Part shown: in pieces, positions 1 to 7,373 of the stretch
Layout of the letters: the number at the start of each line of letters is the position of its first letter
Position numbering within the stretch: position 1 is the first letter of the stretch
NCBI GenBank assembly: GCA_037444825.1
Contig: JBBILR010000026.1
Span: 1-28,621 of the forward strand
Direction: 5' to 3'
DNA length: 28,621 bases
DNA from: JBFLVU01 sp037444825
Lineage (GTDB): Bacteria > Acidobacteriota > UBA4820 > DSQY01
Notes under the pieces: generated by a model
Told to the model about the DNA's origin: nothing
The model's input: the letters and a program-made list of their open reading frames with translations, nothing else
The model's database searches: none
Program-made: the position numbers and the translations under genes

Positions 1-15
1 GGGAGGTGTCTGGTC

Positions 16-201
16 GTCATAATCGTCTTCTGCTGGAGGTTTTTCTTCCTTGTGATTACGGGGCTAGGGGCTTCCGTGACGCCCCCGAGTCGTAATCCTC
101 TTCTGATCGAGGCGGTTTTTCCTTCAAGGAGATTGCTCTTTGCCGTCACCTGATGGCCCTCCGCGTCGTAATCCTCTTCTGATCGAGGCGGTTTTTCCTT
201 C
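16..201 (-). CRISPR. Short type III-B associated CRISPR array (3 repeats, 2 spacers)
   Basis: Two identical 37-nt repeats lie at 89-125 and 165-201. A third, degenerate copy at 16-52 matches at 27 of 37 positions without gaps. Spacers are 126-164 (39 nt) and 53-88 (36 nt). Read on the minus strand, away from cas2, the repeat ends in GATTACGAC, so the predicted 8-nt crRNA 5' tag is AUUACGAC. The inner CCTC and GAGG could form a weak 4-bp stem. The leader lies on the cas2 side. The degenerate copy is at the far end, where terminal repeats usually decay, so the array may really contain only two spacers. Because the window starts 15 nt beyond it, continuation cannot be excluded. Confidence 0.9.
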
Positions 202-373
202 CCCCCGTCGCCTGGGTGTCGTGGGCATGCGGCCTCCGGGGCCCCTTTTTGCGAAAGGGGGTGGGGGGACCTCAAGAACATTCCGACAACGACCCTTCAT
301 GAGGGCAACTCCCAGCAACAAAAGGGGATCCCAATTTGCGAACCCATGGGAACCCCGGGTTTTCAAAGAGCGG
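202..373 (-). promoter_or_regulatory. CRISPR leader between cas2 and the first repeat
   Basis: These 172 bp separate the cas2 stop from the leader-proximal repeat and contain no credible gene. By position this is the leader, which should hold the array promoter and the integration signals used by Cas1-Cas2. A perfect 7-bp inverted repeat, CCCCTTT at 242-248 and AAAGGGG at 254-260, sits about 40 nt before the first repeat. It has no following T-run on the transcribed strand, so it does not look like a rho-independent terminator. I see no convincing -35/-10 pair. Confidence 0.6.
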
Positions 374-652
374 CTAGAAGACCTCGTCGTCTCCCATTGT
401 AACCCAGGACCGGCCCGTTCCAATCACCTCCAGGTTGCGGGCGCAGTTCTTGCATAAAATATAGACCCGAACGCTGTCTTCGGCGGGGTCGATCTCCTCC
501 CTCGCCGACCTGAGGATTCGGGCGTAGGCCGCTTCCCCCGCCTCCCCCTCGAAGACGCTCTTCTGAACCCGCTCGAGGTCGTTTTTCAGCCGCTTGGCCA
601 GGCGCGCTCTGCGCCGGTCGTTGACGATGTCGTAGGAGACCACGAGGTACAC
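374..652 (-). CDS. cas2: Cas2, CRISPR adaptation endoribonuclease-fold subunit
   Basis: A 92-residue protein of normal Cas2 length. It opens with the first beta strand and conserved aspartate (VVSYDIVNDRRR, Asp8), followed by the ferredoxin-like pattern and a middle segment (LERVQKSVFEGE) typical of Cas2. Cas2 forms the dimer core of the Cas1-Cas2 integrase that inserts spacers at the leader end of the array. The start is GTG at 650-652, 9 nt after the cas1 stop, with a weak GAGG Shine-Dalgarno. It is the last gene of the minus-strand cas operon, next to the leader. The C-terminal part keeps a C-x2-C pair (CKNC), seen in some Cas2 proteins. Nothing suggests inactivation. Confidence 0.93.
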   Translation of the reverse strand: MYLVVSYDIVNDRRRARLAKRLKNDLERVQKSVFEGEAGEAAYARILRSAREEIDPAEDSVRVYILCKNCARNLEVIGTGRSWVTMGDDEVF

Positions 653-661
653 GGGCCGCCC

Positions 662-1696
662 TCACCGGGAAAGAAAGGGTTCGTACACGGTGGACTCCCC
701 CTTCACCAGGCGGCACAGGCGGAAGACCTGGCGCCGCAAGATCTCTTTGAAGGAACAGACCTCGCCCGAAGGCCCGTCCAGGACCTCTTCCCGCAGGCGC
801 GCGAAGAACTCCGCGAGATACACCTTCCGGCCTCTGGGCCCCAGGAAGACCCCCGCGTTCTCGGCGCCGTCCTCCGCCATCACGTCCTTTTGAAAGGCAA
901 AGGAGGGGGGGCCGAAATCGTCGGGGACGAGCTGTCGCCGGTTGAGAAGACGGAGGGTGACGGCGTCCACGATGGGGGCCCGAAATTCCTCCATGAGGTC
1001 CAGGGCCAGGGAGGGCCGGCCGTACTCGGGGGAATGCAACATCCCCAGGTGAGGGTCCAGCCCGGCGGCGGCGACCTGGCTTTCGGCCAAGGTGGCGAGG
1101 AGGGTGTACCCGAAGGAGAGGCAGGCGTTGACGGGGTCCTTGGGAGGGCGGCGGTTCCTCTTCTCGAAGGCGAAGAGGGGATTTCTCAACACCCGGCCGT
1201 AGGCCGCGAAGTAGGCCGCGGAAGCCGCCCCCTCGATGCCCATGAGGACTTCCCGGTCCGGCGCCTCCAGCGCGTCCTCGGCGGCCAGACGGAGACGGGC
1301 CAGCACTTCCGCCAGGGCGCCGTCCATTTGAGGGTTCCGCCTCAACAACAGGTGCCGCTGGTTCCGTATCTTGCCGGCGACGATGGCGCGTGCCACCGGC
1401 AGGGCGAAGCTCTCGTCGGTCATCCTCCGGTACTGGGCCGCCCTCAGCTCGACGTGGCTGGAGAGAGGCCCCTGAAGCCGGCCCCGGTACCGCCCGTCCT
1501 GGGTGAGGAAGACGACCTCCACACCCTGCCGAAGGAGAGCCATCAGGGAACCGTGGGAAACCTCCGTGGGGCCGAAGAGAAAGATCTGTTCGATTTCGTG
1601 GAGGCGGAAGCCTTCGACCACCCTCCCCGCCCTTCGAAGCGTCAGGAGCCCTCCCTCCATGTGGAGTTGACCACCGGGCTCGGTGATGGCGATCAT
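662..1696 (-). CDS. cas1: Cas1, CRISPR integrase
   Basis: A 344-residue Cas1 of normal length with all expected catalytic positions: Glu155 in LMGIEGAASAAYF, His221 in GMLHSPEYGRP and Asp233 with Glu236/237 in ALDLMEEFRAP. The N-terminal beta domain (about 1-85) and the helical catalytic domain (about 95-344) are both present. Cas1 is the metal-dependent integrase that joins prespacers to the leader-proximal repeat. The frame is open far upstream, but I chose the ATG at 1694-1696 because it fits the family N-terminus (MIAITEPGGQLHMEGG) and lies 5 nt after the stop of the preceding gene. There is no reverse transcriptase fusion. The primase-polymerase immediately upstream is encoded separately. 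Confidence 0.95.
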   Translation of the reverse strand: MIAITEPGGQLHMEGGLLTLRRAGRVVEGFRLHEIEQIFLFGPTEVSHGSLMALLRQGVEVVFLTQDGRYRGRLQGPLSSHVELRAAQYRRMTDESFALPVARAIVAGKIRNQRHLLLRRNPQMDGALAEVLARLRLAAEDALEAPDREVLMGIEGAASAAYFAAYGRVLRNPLFAFEKRNRRPPKDPVNACLSFGYTLLATLAESQVAAAGLDPHLGMLHSPEYGRPSLALDLMEEFRAPIVDAVTLRLLNRRQLVPDDFGPPSFAFQKDVMAEDGAENAGVFLGPRGRKVYLAEFFARLREEVLDGPSGEVCSFKEILRRQVFRLCRLVKGESTVYEPFLSR

Positions 1697-1701
1697 CCGG
1701 C

Positions 1702-3564
1702 TCAAGGGGCCGCCTCCCTGGCGCGCCAGCGCAAGACCGCGACGCCATCCTTCTCTTCCAGGAGCATCGTTCCTTCGGGGAGCTCCCAGAGGGGCTCGCT
1801 GCGGGCGCGCAAAGCCGCCACGAGCGCCGCCTCCACTTCCGTCCGCTCCCTTCGAAGCTCCTCGAGGCGGGTCCCCAGCAGGAGCCAGCGGCGGATTTCG
1901 TCTTCGGGGGGACGCGCCGGATCGGGAAGGGGCTCCGGAGCCGGTTGGAGCCCTCGCAGGTGCAAAAGGGGCGTGGGGTAGTGGTCGACGGCATCGGGAA
2001 AGGCGCACGCGCAGGCCACCCGGCTGGTCACGTGCGGGATGCGGGAGCGGATGCGGGCGCAGGAGGCGGGGTTGCCGCGGAGCGGGGACACCAGCTGGGC
2101 ACTCCTGGGCACCGACGGGCAAAGCGCCAGGAGATAGTTGAGGGCGGCCACCCCCCCCGGGACGTGGCCGAAGGTGTGAGTCAGCACCACCACTTCCTCG
2201 TAGGCCAAATTTCTCTCTTCCATGGCCTTTTCCTTCAGTCTCCTCAGAACGGGGCATCCCGCCAGCAGCTTCCGGAAGGGCAAGGACCGCTCGAAATCCA
2301 CGTCGGTCCAGGAGGGCGCGGGGGGCAGGACAACCGGGGGGCGGTTCTCCTCCGATCTTTCCGCTTCGGGGGGGGGCGGGACCAGCTCCAACGGTTTCGG
2401 GAGCCGATGGCGGTCCAGGAGGGCGAGGATGGTGTCGCGCCCCAGACGAGGGGTCGTGAGGAGCGCTTGCAGGGGGCGGTCCAGGGGCGCAAAATCGGCC
2501 GACAGAAACGCGGAGCGGCGGCCGGTTCTCCGGTGGATTCCCAACGGGAGCTTGATGAGGTTGCCCAGTCCCTGGGCGCCGGGCCTCACGGCCTTGGGGA
2601 ACCATTCGGCGGAGACGCCGGGGGCGAGGAGAGGCCCGATCTCGCTCAGGACGATGCGGCCCAGGGCATGGAGGGTGACCGCCGGCTCGGGCGCCGCGGG
2701 AAAGAACCAGAGGTGGTGCCCTTTGTAGCCCGAATCTTCGAGAAGGAAGGGCATGCCCAGGGAGCGCATCCTCTCGGCGACGGCCCGGGTGGTTTCCTGA
2801 AGCAGGGATCGCAGGCGGTCCCCCCCTTGGGGCTCCCGCCGGGCCTCCTCCAGCGCCGCCCTGGTCAGGTCCAGGTCCAGGGCGCAGAAAAGGCAGGTGC
2901 CGTCCAGCCGAATGGGGTAAACCCCCACGGTGATATCCCCGAGAAAGTGCTGGCGCAGAACCTTCGGGGTGAGCGGTTCCCGGACGGGCGCGTACCCGCT
3001 GCGGCCGTCCCGAGGGTTGAACCATTGCCGGGCGTACACGTCCTCGCGGCCGCCGAAACAAGAGAGGAACCGAACCAGGTCCGCATCGGTGGGGAGAATG
3101 GGCTCCCCCCCCTCCAGCGGCTCGAAGGCGGGCTCCTTCGCCCGGCGCGGTCCGGGCAGGGGAATTCCCTTCCCGGCGCACCTCTTCCGGAGATCCTCGG
3201 CCCTTTCCTCCTCGCCCCCCCGTTCGTAGAGGGCGAGGAGCCTCAGGGCCAACGGGCGCGGGTCGGCGGCCACCTCCATCAGGGCCTCCAGGCAGTGCGC
3301 CGCCCGCTCCCACCGGCCGTTCTCTTCGTGGAGGCTGGCCAGGGCCTCCAGGGCGGCGGGCTGGCCCGGCTCGTCGCGTAGGGCCAGGCCGTATTCCCGT
3401 TCGGCCAGGGAGAAGAGCCCCAGGCGCTCGCAGAGCCTGGCGGCATCCAGGTGGCCCCCGCGAAGCTGGACCCGGCCTCCGCAGTAAGCCTCCAGGGCCT
3501 CCCGGGCCTCCTCTTTCCGGCCTTCCGACAGCAATTTCTGGATGTCAGCCCAGTTCGGAGCCAT
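1702..3564 (-). CDS. CRISPR-associated primase-polymerase (CAPP), TPR-AEP-Fe-S type
   Basis: 620 residues. About 1-130 is helical and TPR-like (repeated A/L-rich helix pairs such as AALEALASLHEENGRWERAAH). About 160-400 is an archaeo-eukaryotic primase catalytic domain, with the metal-binding DxD at Asp230/Asp232 (CALDLDLT), the SxH-like motif SGYKGHHLWF (278-287) and a nucleotide-binding segment GNLIKLPLGIHRRTGRR (about 334-350). The C-terminal region has spaced cysteines (437, 482, 502, 518, 520) resembling the PriL-like iron-sulfur domain. Published CAPPs with TPR and PrimPol domains sit beside Cas1-Cas2 in type III loci and are thought to help make or fill prespacers. The ATG at 3562-3564 has a strong GGAGGAG ribosome site. 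The gene overlaps the preceding one by 20 bp and ends 5 nt before cas1. Confidence 0.85.
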   Translation of the reverse strand: MAPNWADIQKLLSEGRKEEAREALEAYCGGRVQLRGGHLDAARLCERLGLFSLAEREYGLALRDEPGQPAALEALASLHEENGRWERAAHCLEALMEVAADPRPLALRLLALYERGGEEERAEDLRKRCAGKGIPLPGPRRAKEPAFEPLEGGEPILPTDADLVRFLSCFGGREDVYARQWFNPRDGRSGYAPVREPLTPKVLRQHFLGDITVGVYPIRLDGTCLFCALDLDLTRAALEEARREPQGGDRLRSLLQETTRAVAERMRSLGMPFLLEDSGYKGHHLWFFPAAPEPAVTLHALGRIVLSEIGPLLAPGVSAEWFPKAVRPGAQGLGNLIKLPLGIHRRTGRRSAFLSADFAPLDRPLQALLTTPRLGRDTILALLDRHRLPKPLELVPPPPEAERSEENRPPVVLPPAPSWTDVDFERSLPFRKLLAGCPVLRRLKEKAMEERNLAYEEVVVLTHTFGHVPGGVAALNYLLALCPSVPRSAQLVSPLRGNPASCARIRSRIPHVTSRVACACAFPDAVDHYPTPLLHLRGLQPAPEPLPDPARPPEDEIRRWLLLGTRLEELRRERTEVEAALVAALRARSEPLWELPEGTMLLEEKDGVAVLRWRAREAAP

Positions 3565-5272
3565 TCTCCTCCCCGGAAAGGACCCGGATCTCCCCCCGCC
3601 GCCAGGGGTCTGCGGCCTGCTCGGCGGGGGGGCGCCGGTCCACCAGGACAAGGTGGCGGCAACGGGCCCCCAGGTGTTCCGCTTCTTGGGTCCACTGTTG
3701 CAAGAGCCATCCCAGATAGGCCGTTCCGCCAGTCCAGTTCACCGTGACCTCGTAAGAAGCCGCCAAGGCGGCGCGGATTGCTTGCTCCTTCGGGAACCCT
3801 TCGCCCACAGACCCCTTCAGGGGCCCGAAAGGGTCCCCGAGGACTCCAACGACGCACTCCCCCTGCCACCCGCTTCTGGCAAGAATCTCCTCCAACAGAG
3901 GCTCCGCCTGGGGGCTGGTCAACACCGCGAGTCTGTCGGGCCTCTCCTTCTCCTCCGTCAACAGGGTGAAGAGCGGGCCAGGGGAAAGGCCGAGGGGTGT
4001 CAGCAGGAGACGGCCGGCTCCCAGGCGGGGCAACTCCGCCCCCTCCTGAAGCAGGTGCGCGCATTTCTTGACGAAGCCCTCGATCCTCTCCCGGTACCCC
4101 TGCGGCTCGTCGCAGGTTTCCGAATTGTAGCCTCCGTGCGCAAAATGATTCCGAAGCCTGGACACGGAATCCCAGCAAATGCGGGGATCGGGACGGTCAA
4201 GCCCCTCCTGGCTGCGTTTGGAGAGGGCGTTGAGGAAGCGCTCCGCTTTCACGCGAGCGTCTCGATCGAGCCACAGGGCCTCCCTTCTTTGCTTCCACAA
4301 CACCCAGTTGACGAACCACTCGCGGAGGATGCGCAGGCAACGGGCCACGTTCCCCTGCTGGAGATAAAAATCGACCAGATGAAGCTGGCGCCGGAGCTCT
4401 GGCTCGTCCAGAACGATTTGCGTCTTGTCCTTCGCCGAGGGAGAGGCGGCCATCTTGCTCAAGGTGGGAGAGAGACTCCGAAGCACCAGCGAAAGGGGGT
4501 GGCCGCAGGCAAGGTAGGGGCTGTCTTGCTCCAACAAGCGGCGGGCCTGAAGGCCCGTCTCCAGCGCAAGGCCCGCGTGGTAGGCCGCGGCCAGCTTCTT
4601 CGCGGAACTCTCCCACCGGTTCACCCGGTCTCGCGCCTCGGTGTCGCCTCGGCTGTGGAGGCTTCGCGCCCACTCTCTCATCCAGAGGGCGAGGTCCCGG
4701 AAATCCCCCGCCCGCCTCGCCGACCGGGCGGCGTGGGAGCCCCGGATGAAATGGAGCGTCGGGGTCAGGTCGAGGAGGGGGCATTCCTCCCCCTCCCGGA
4801 GCTCGAAGGCGCCGTAGGTCACCTTTTCCACCTGGACGTCTTTCAATTCCTGCAGGTAAACCAAGGCCGACAGCCAGGCGAAGCTGAGGTGCCGGAAGGA
4901 GTGGGTGATGTCGGCGACAACCCGGCTCCCGCCGGGGACGCTCTCTCCCAGCTGGTCGAGGATCTGGAACAGCTCGATGTCGTCACGGCCCGGAGGGATG
5001 GTCAGGAAGCAGGGGTCGAGACCCAGCGCGGAGAGCCGCTTTTTCAGGCGGTGGCCATGGACCTTTTCGGCTTCCGGGGTGACCAGAAGCAGGGCTTTGG
5101 GCGGGGGAGGAGGGGCCGTCTTTCCGAACCAGGCCACGGCGGCGGCCTCCGGGGCGTACTCCGTCCGATAGACCCCCGCCCCCCAGCGGTAGGCCGCCTC
5201 CTGATACTTCCCCGTTCCTACCGTGGTTAGAAAGATTTCCGCCCGCGAAGGATCGCCTGCAGATTTCGCCAT
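3545..5272 (-). CDS. csx2: Csx2/DxTHG-family CARF-HEPN effector with extra C-terminal CARF-like domain
   Basis: 575 residues. The N-terminus (FLTTVGTGKYQEAAYRW) and the DxTH-S motif at 121-125 (DITHS) match the Csx2/TIGR02221 CARF domain, which binds cyclic oligoadenylate. A helical region follows, with the HEPN ribonuclease motif R-N-x3-H at Arg374-His379 (RNHFAHGG). Family members usually end soon after HEPN. This one continues about 165 residues, with alternating beta/alpha segments and an NWTGGT motif (512-517) like the TGGT loop of Can1/Can2/Card1-type CARF domains. The expected role is an ancillary RNase switched on by Cmr2-made messenger; the C-terminal domain may bind or degrade that messenger (inference). 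The start ATG at 5270-5272 follows AGAGG. The gene overlaps cmr1 by 46 bp and the primase gene by 20 bp. Confidence 0.85.
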   Translation of the reverse strand: MAKSAGDPSRAEIFLTTVGTGKYQEAAYRWGAGVYRTEYAPEAAAVAWFGKTAPPPPPKALLLVTPEAEKVHGHRLKKRLSALGLDPCFLTIPPGRDDIELFQILDQLGESVPGGSRVVADITHSFRHLSFAWLSALVYLQELKDVQVEKVTYGAFELREGEECPLLDLTPTLHFIRGSHAARSARRAGDFRDLALWMREWARSLHSRGDTEARDRVNRWESSAKKLAAAYHAGLALETGLQARRLLEQDSPYLACGHPLSLVLRSLSPTLSKMAASPSAKDKTQIVLDEPELRRQLHLVDFYLQQGNVARCLRILREWFVNWVLWKQRREALWLDRDARVKAERFLNALSKRSQEGLDRPDPRICWDSVSRLRNHFAHGGYNSETCDEPQGYRERIEGFVKKCAHLLQEGAELPRLGAGRLLLTPLGLSPGPLFTLLTEEKERPDRLAVLTSPQAEPLLEEILARSGWQGECVVGVLGDPFGPLKGSVGEGFPKEQAIRAALAASYEVTVNWTGGTAYLGWLLQQWTQEAEHLGARCRHLVLVDRRPPAEQAADPWRRGEIRVLSGEENGSELG

Positions 5273-5937
5273 GCCTCTCGCTCCCCGCGATCGTCTCTAT
5301 CCGGCGCTCTCTTGCACGGCAGGACCAGCCAACCACCTTGATAGGTGTCCTCTTTTTTCGCGACGTGGAGTAGGACGGAGGAAGCGCGGCGCCGTCTGTC
5401 GCCGGCCTCGCCCAGCACCCACCGATGGTTCCTTCCAAGCTGTTTTCGGACTTTTTTGTACCCATCCTCCATACGGCGCAAGAGCTCTTCCCAGCCTCGG
5501 CCCTCCGGCCCCGGAACGTTCCACCCCACCTGCCATTGGGGAAACGGCGGGAGTGGATCCGGCAGAGCTTCGTTCTGGGGGGGGCGGGCCAGCTCTTCCC
5601 ACTTGAAACCCTCCCCCTTCGTCCCCCCGCAGCCCACGAGGTGGAGGGCCCCGAAGCCCTTTCGGCTCCTGGCCCCCAGCCCGCCGTAGCGGACCCACCG
5701 AGCGAGGGCCCGGAAGAGCTGGGCTTCCTGTTTCCCGCACAATGCCCCTTCCCGCCACTCCAAAATCAACCGGAAGGCGCAGCCGGGGGCCAGGGAGTTG
5801 CGCTCGCTGAGGCCATAGCCCAGGTACCTCGATACGGGTCCTTCATGGTTCCGCAGGCCCTCTGTCGCTTCGATCCGCAGGACGACCGGGCTCCTTGTCG
5901 CCTTCTCCCCCACGCCGCCGAAAAGGGCCGATTCCTT
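5227..5937 (-). CDS. cmr1: Cmr1, partial (5' part lost in assembly gap)
   Basis: 236 residues of a RAMP protein entering from the N gap. The visible start (KESALFGGVGEKATRSPVVLRI) corresponds to the segment after the first glycine-rich and basic motifs of Cmr1. The stretch RYGGLGARSRKGFGAL is the characteristic Cmr1 motif. Cmr1 caps the 3'-crRNA end of the Cmr complex, together with Cmr6, and helps target RNA capture. About 70-90 N-terminal residues should lie in the gap. The 3' end is intact and overlaps the CARF-HEPN gene by 46 bp. Being the sixth cmr gene in the row also supports the call. Confidence 0.85.
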   Translation of the reverse strand, partial: KESALFGGVGEKATRSPVVLRIEATEGLRNHEGPVSRYLGYGLSERNSLAPGCAFRLILEWREGALCGKQEAQLFRALARWVRYGGLGARSRKGFGALHLVGCGGTKGEGFKWEELARPPQNEALPDPLPPFPQWQVGWNVPGPEGRGWEELLRRMEDGYKKVRKQLGRNHRWVLGEAGDRRRRASSVLLHVAKKEDTYQGGWLVLPCKRAPDRDDRGEREAWRNLQAILRGRKSF

Positions 5938-6037
5938 NNNNNNNNNNNNNNNNNNNNNNNNNNNNNNNNNNNNNNNNNNNNNNNNNNNNNNNNNNNNNNN
6001 NNNNNNNNNNNNNNNNNNNNNNNNNNNNNNNNNNNNN
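5938..6037. other. Assembly gap (100 N)
   Basis: Exactly 100 unknown bases, the usual placeholder for a gap of unknown length. It separates the 3' end of cmr6 from the 5' part of cmr1. Cmr1 lacks roughly 70-90 residues, so the true gap is probably over 200 bp. Frames read across it have no meaning. Confidence 0.98.
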
Positions 6038-7010
6038 GGGGTGGGGGAGGCGGCAGACGCAAAGCCTTTACCGGGGGATCGCCCAGGCGCCCGTAGCCCT
6101 GGCTCGTCTTGCCGCCGAACCCGAGGTGCCGGGCCGCGAAGGCGAAGGCCGCCGTCACCAAACCCTTCCATTCCCCCGCCAGCGATTCGGGAACCCCGTG
6201 GGGGGGGCGGTAGAGAAGGGTGAAGGAGAATTGGGTGTCCTCCGGAAGCGTCAGGAAATAGTTGGGCACGGGGTCCGCCGTGTCCGCTGGGGCCTTCCCT
6301 TGCTGGTAATAAGGGGCGTAGTGAGGGTTGAGGACGTCGGTCCGCGTCTTCCTCTCCGCTGGAATGGGAAAGACATCCAGGAAGACCAGGGCCCCCCGGT
6401 TGTGAATCCTGAGCCGGCTGCTCCTCTGGGAGAGGTCCTCCAGACCGAAACCATGGGTCGTCAGAAAGTGCTTCACCGCGTTTTTCTCGGAGGGGTCCTG
6501 CATCCGCCGGGAAAAAGCCTCGCTCCAACCATCCCGGGACTCTTGCCAGCAGGCGGACGTGGGCTCGAACCCGAAGAGCCACCAGAGGTTCGCCACCGTC
6601 CAGCCCTTCCGGTCCCTTTCGAAAAAGACCAGCTCCTCGGCGGCCCGGCGAAGTACGCCCTTCACGGAAGAGCCGGGGAGGTAGGGAATTCCGTAGGGAT
6701 CCAGAAAGGCGAACCCGTTTTCCAAGGGATGGGGCAGGCCCATACCCGTCACGAAGGGAGCCGTGGTGGTCTTCTGGATTCGAAGGACCGAATCCCCCTC
6801 CGGGAAGAGGGCCTTTTGCCTGTCGACCAGGGCCTTCGCGAGGTCGGCGGCGGGGCCGTAATGGAAGTCCAGATGGCTCTTTTCCCCCTTTTGGACCTTC
6901 CATTCTCCTTCGTCCCATCCCTGGAAGTAGATCCGGAAGAGGTGCCCCGGAGGCAGGGCCCCGCTGTCCAGGAGCTCCTGGATTCGGAAGGGTACCAGCC
7001 TCTTGCCCAT
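6038..7010 (-). CDS. cmr6: Cmr6, nearly complete (3' end runs into assembly gap)
   Basis: 324 residues are visible from the ATG at 7008-7010, 3 nt after the cmr5 stop. The RAMP signatures are clear: PYLPGSSVKGVLRRA (109-123), which is the classic Cmr6/RAMP basic motif, and the glycine-rich loop GFGGKTSQGYGR (297-308) near the C-terminus. Cmr6 sits at the head of the type III-B complex with Cmr1, at the crRNA 3' end. Known Cmr6 proteins end shortly after the glycine-rich loop. The visible proline run just before the gap is therefore probably close to the natural end, with only a few codons missing. Confidence 0.9.
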
Positions 7011-7013
7011 GGC

Positions 7014-7373
7014 TCACCCCTTTTCCAGCGAACGGCCGAAGTGTTTCAGCCACTTGAGGAGGGCGAGGGCTTCCTCGGCGGCCCGCATGTAGGTGGAGGC
7101 GTCGGCATTCATCAGCGAGGGCAGGAAAGTATTGAGATCCCCGCCTTTCGCCAAGTTGCGACGGGCAAGCCACGCCATGATGTCCTCGGCCACCTTTCGG
7201 TTGTCCTCTTCGTCCTTGTTCCAGAAGTAGGCCACCGCCTGAAGAAGCCCGTTCTGCATGACAAGCGCGGGGGCGCCGGAGACCGCGCTGACGTATGCCT
7301 TCGAGGCGCCGCCCCTCTTGCTGAGGGTCTCCCAGGCGTAGGCGGCCCGTTCCTGCTCAAGCGTTTTGGCCAT
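7014..7373 (-). CDS. cmr5: Cmr5, small helical subunit of the Cmr complex
   Basis: 119 residues, all alpha-helical, with the family pattern: an N-terminal LEQERAAYAWETL, a central VQNGLLQ-like segment (VMQNGLLQAVAYFW) and a C-terminal YMRAAEEALALLKWLKHFGRSLEKG. Cmr5 is the small subunit that packs along the Cmr4 backbone and contacts the target RNA; it has no catalytic residues. The ATG at 7371-7373 has a good GGAGGAA ribosome site inside the end of cmr4, which it overlaps by 17 bp. The next gene, cmr6, starts 3 nt after its stop, so translation is probably coupled. Confidence 0.93.
   Translation of the reverse strand: MAKTLEQERAAYAWETLSKRGGASKAYVSAVSGAPALVMQNGLLQAVAYFWNKDEEDNRKVAEDIMAWLARRNLAKGGDLNTFLPSLMNADASTYMRAAEEALALLKWLKHFGRSLEKG

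Noticed and set aside
242..260. Rho-independent terminator after cas2
   Set aside because: A stem is present but no T-run follows in the direction of cas transcription, so it is described only as a leader hairpin.
363..1994. Long minus-strand frame across cas2 and cas1
   Set aside because: Arginine/proline/glycine-rich composition with no family pattern; it is an out-of-frame shadow of cas1 and cas2.
5227..7173. A single gene running through the N gap
   Set aside because: The parts left and right of the gap are different RAMP families (Cmr1 and Cmr6); continuity comes only from undefined bases.
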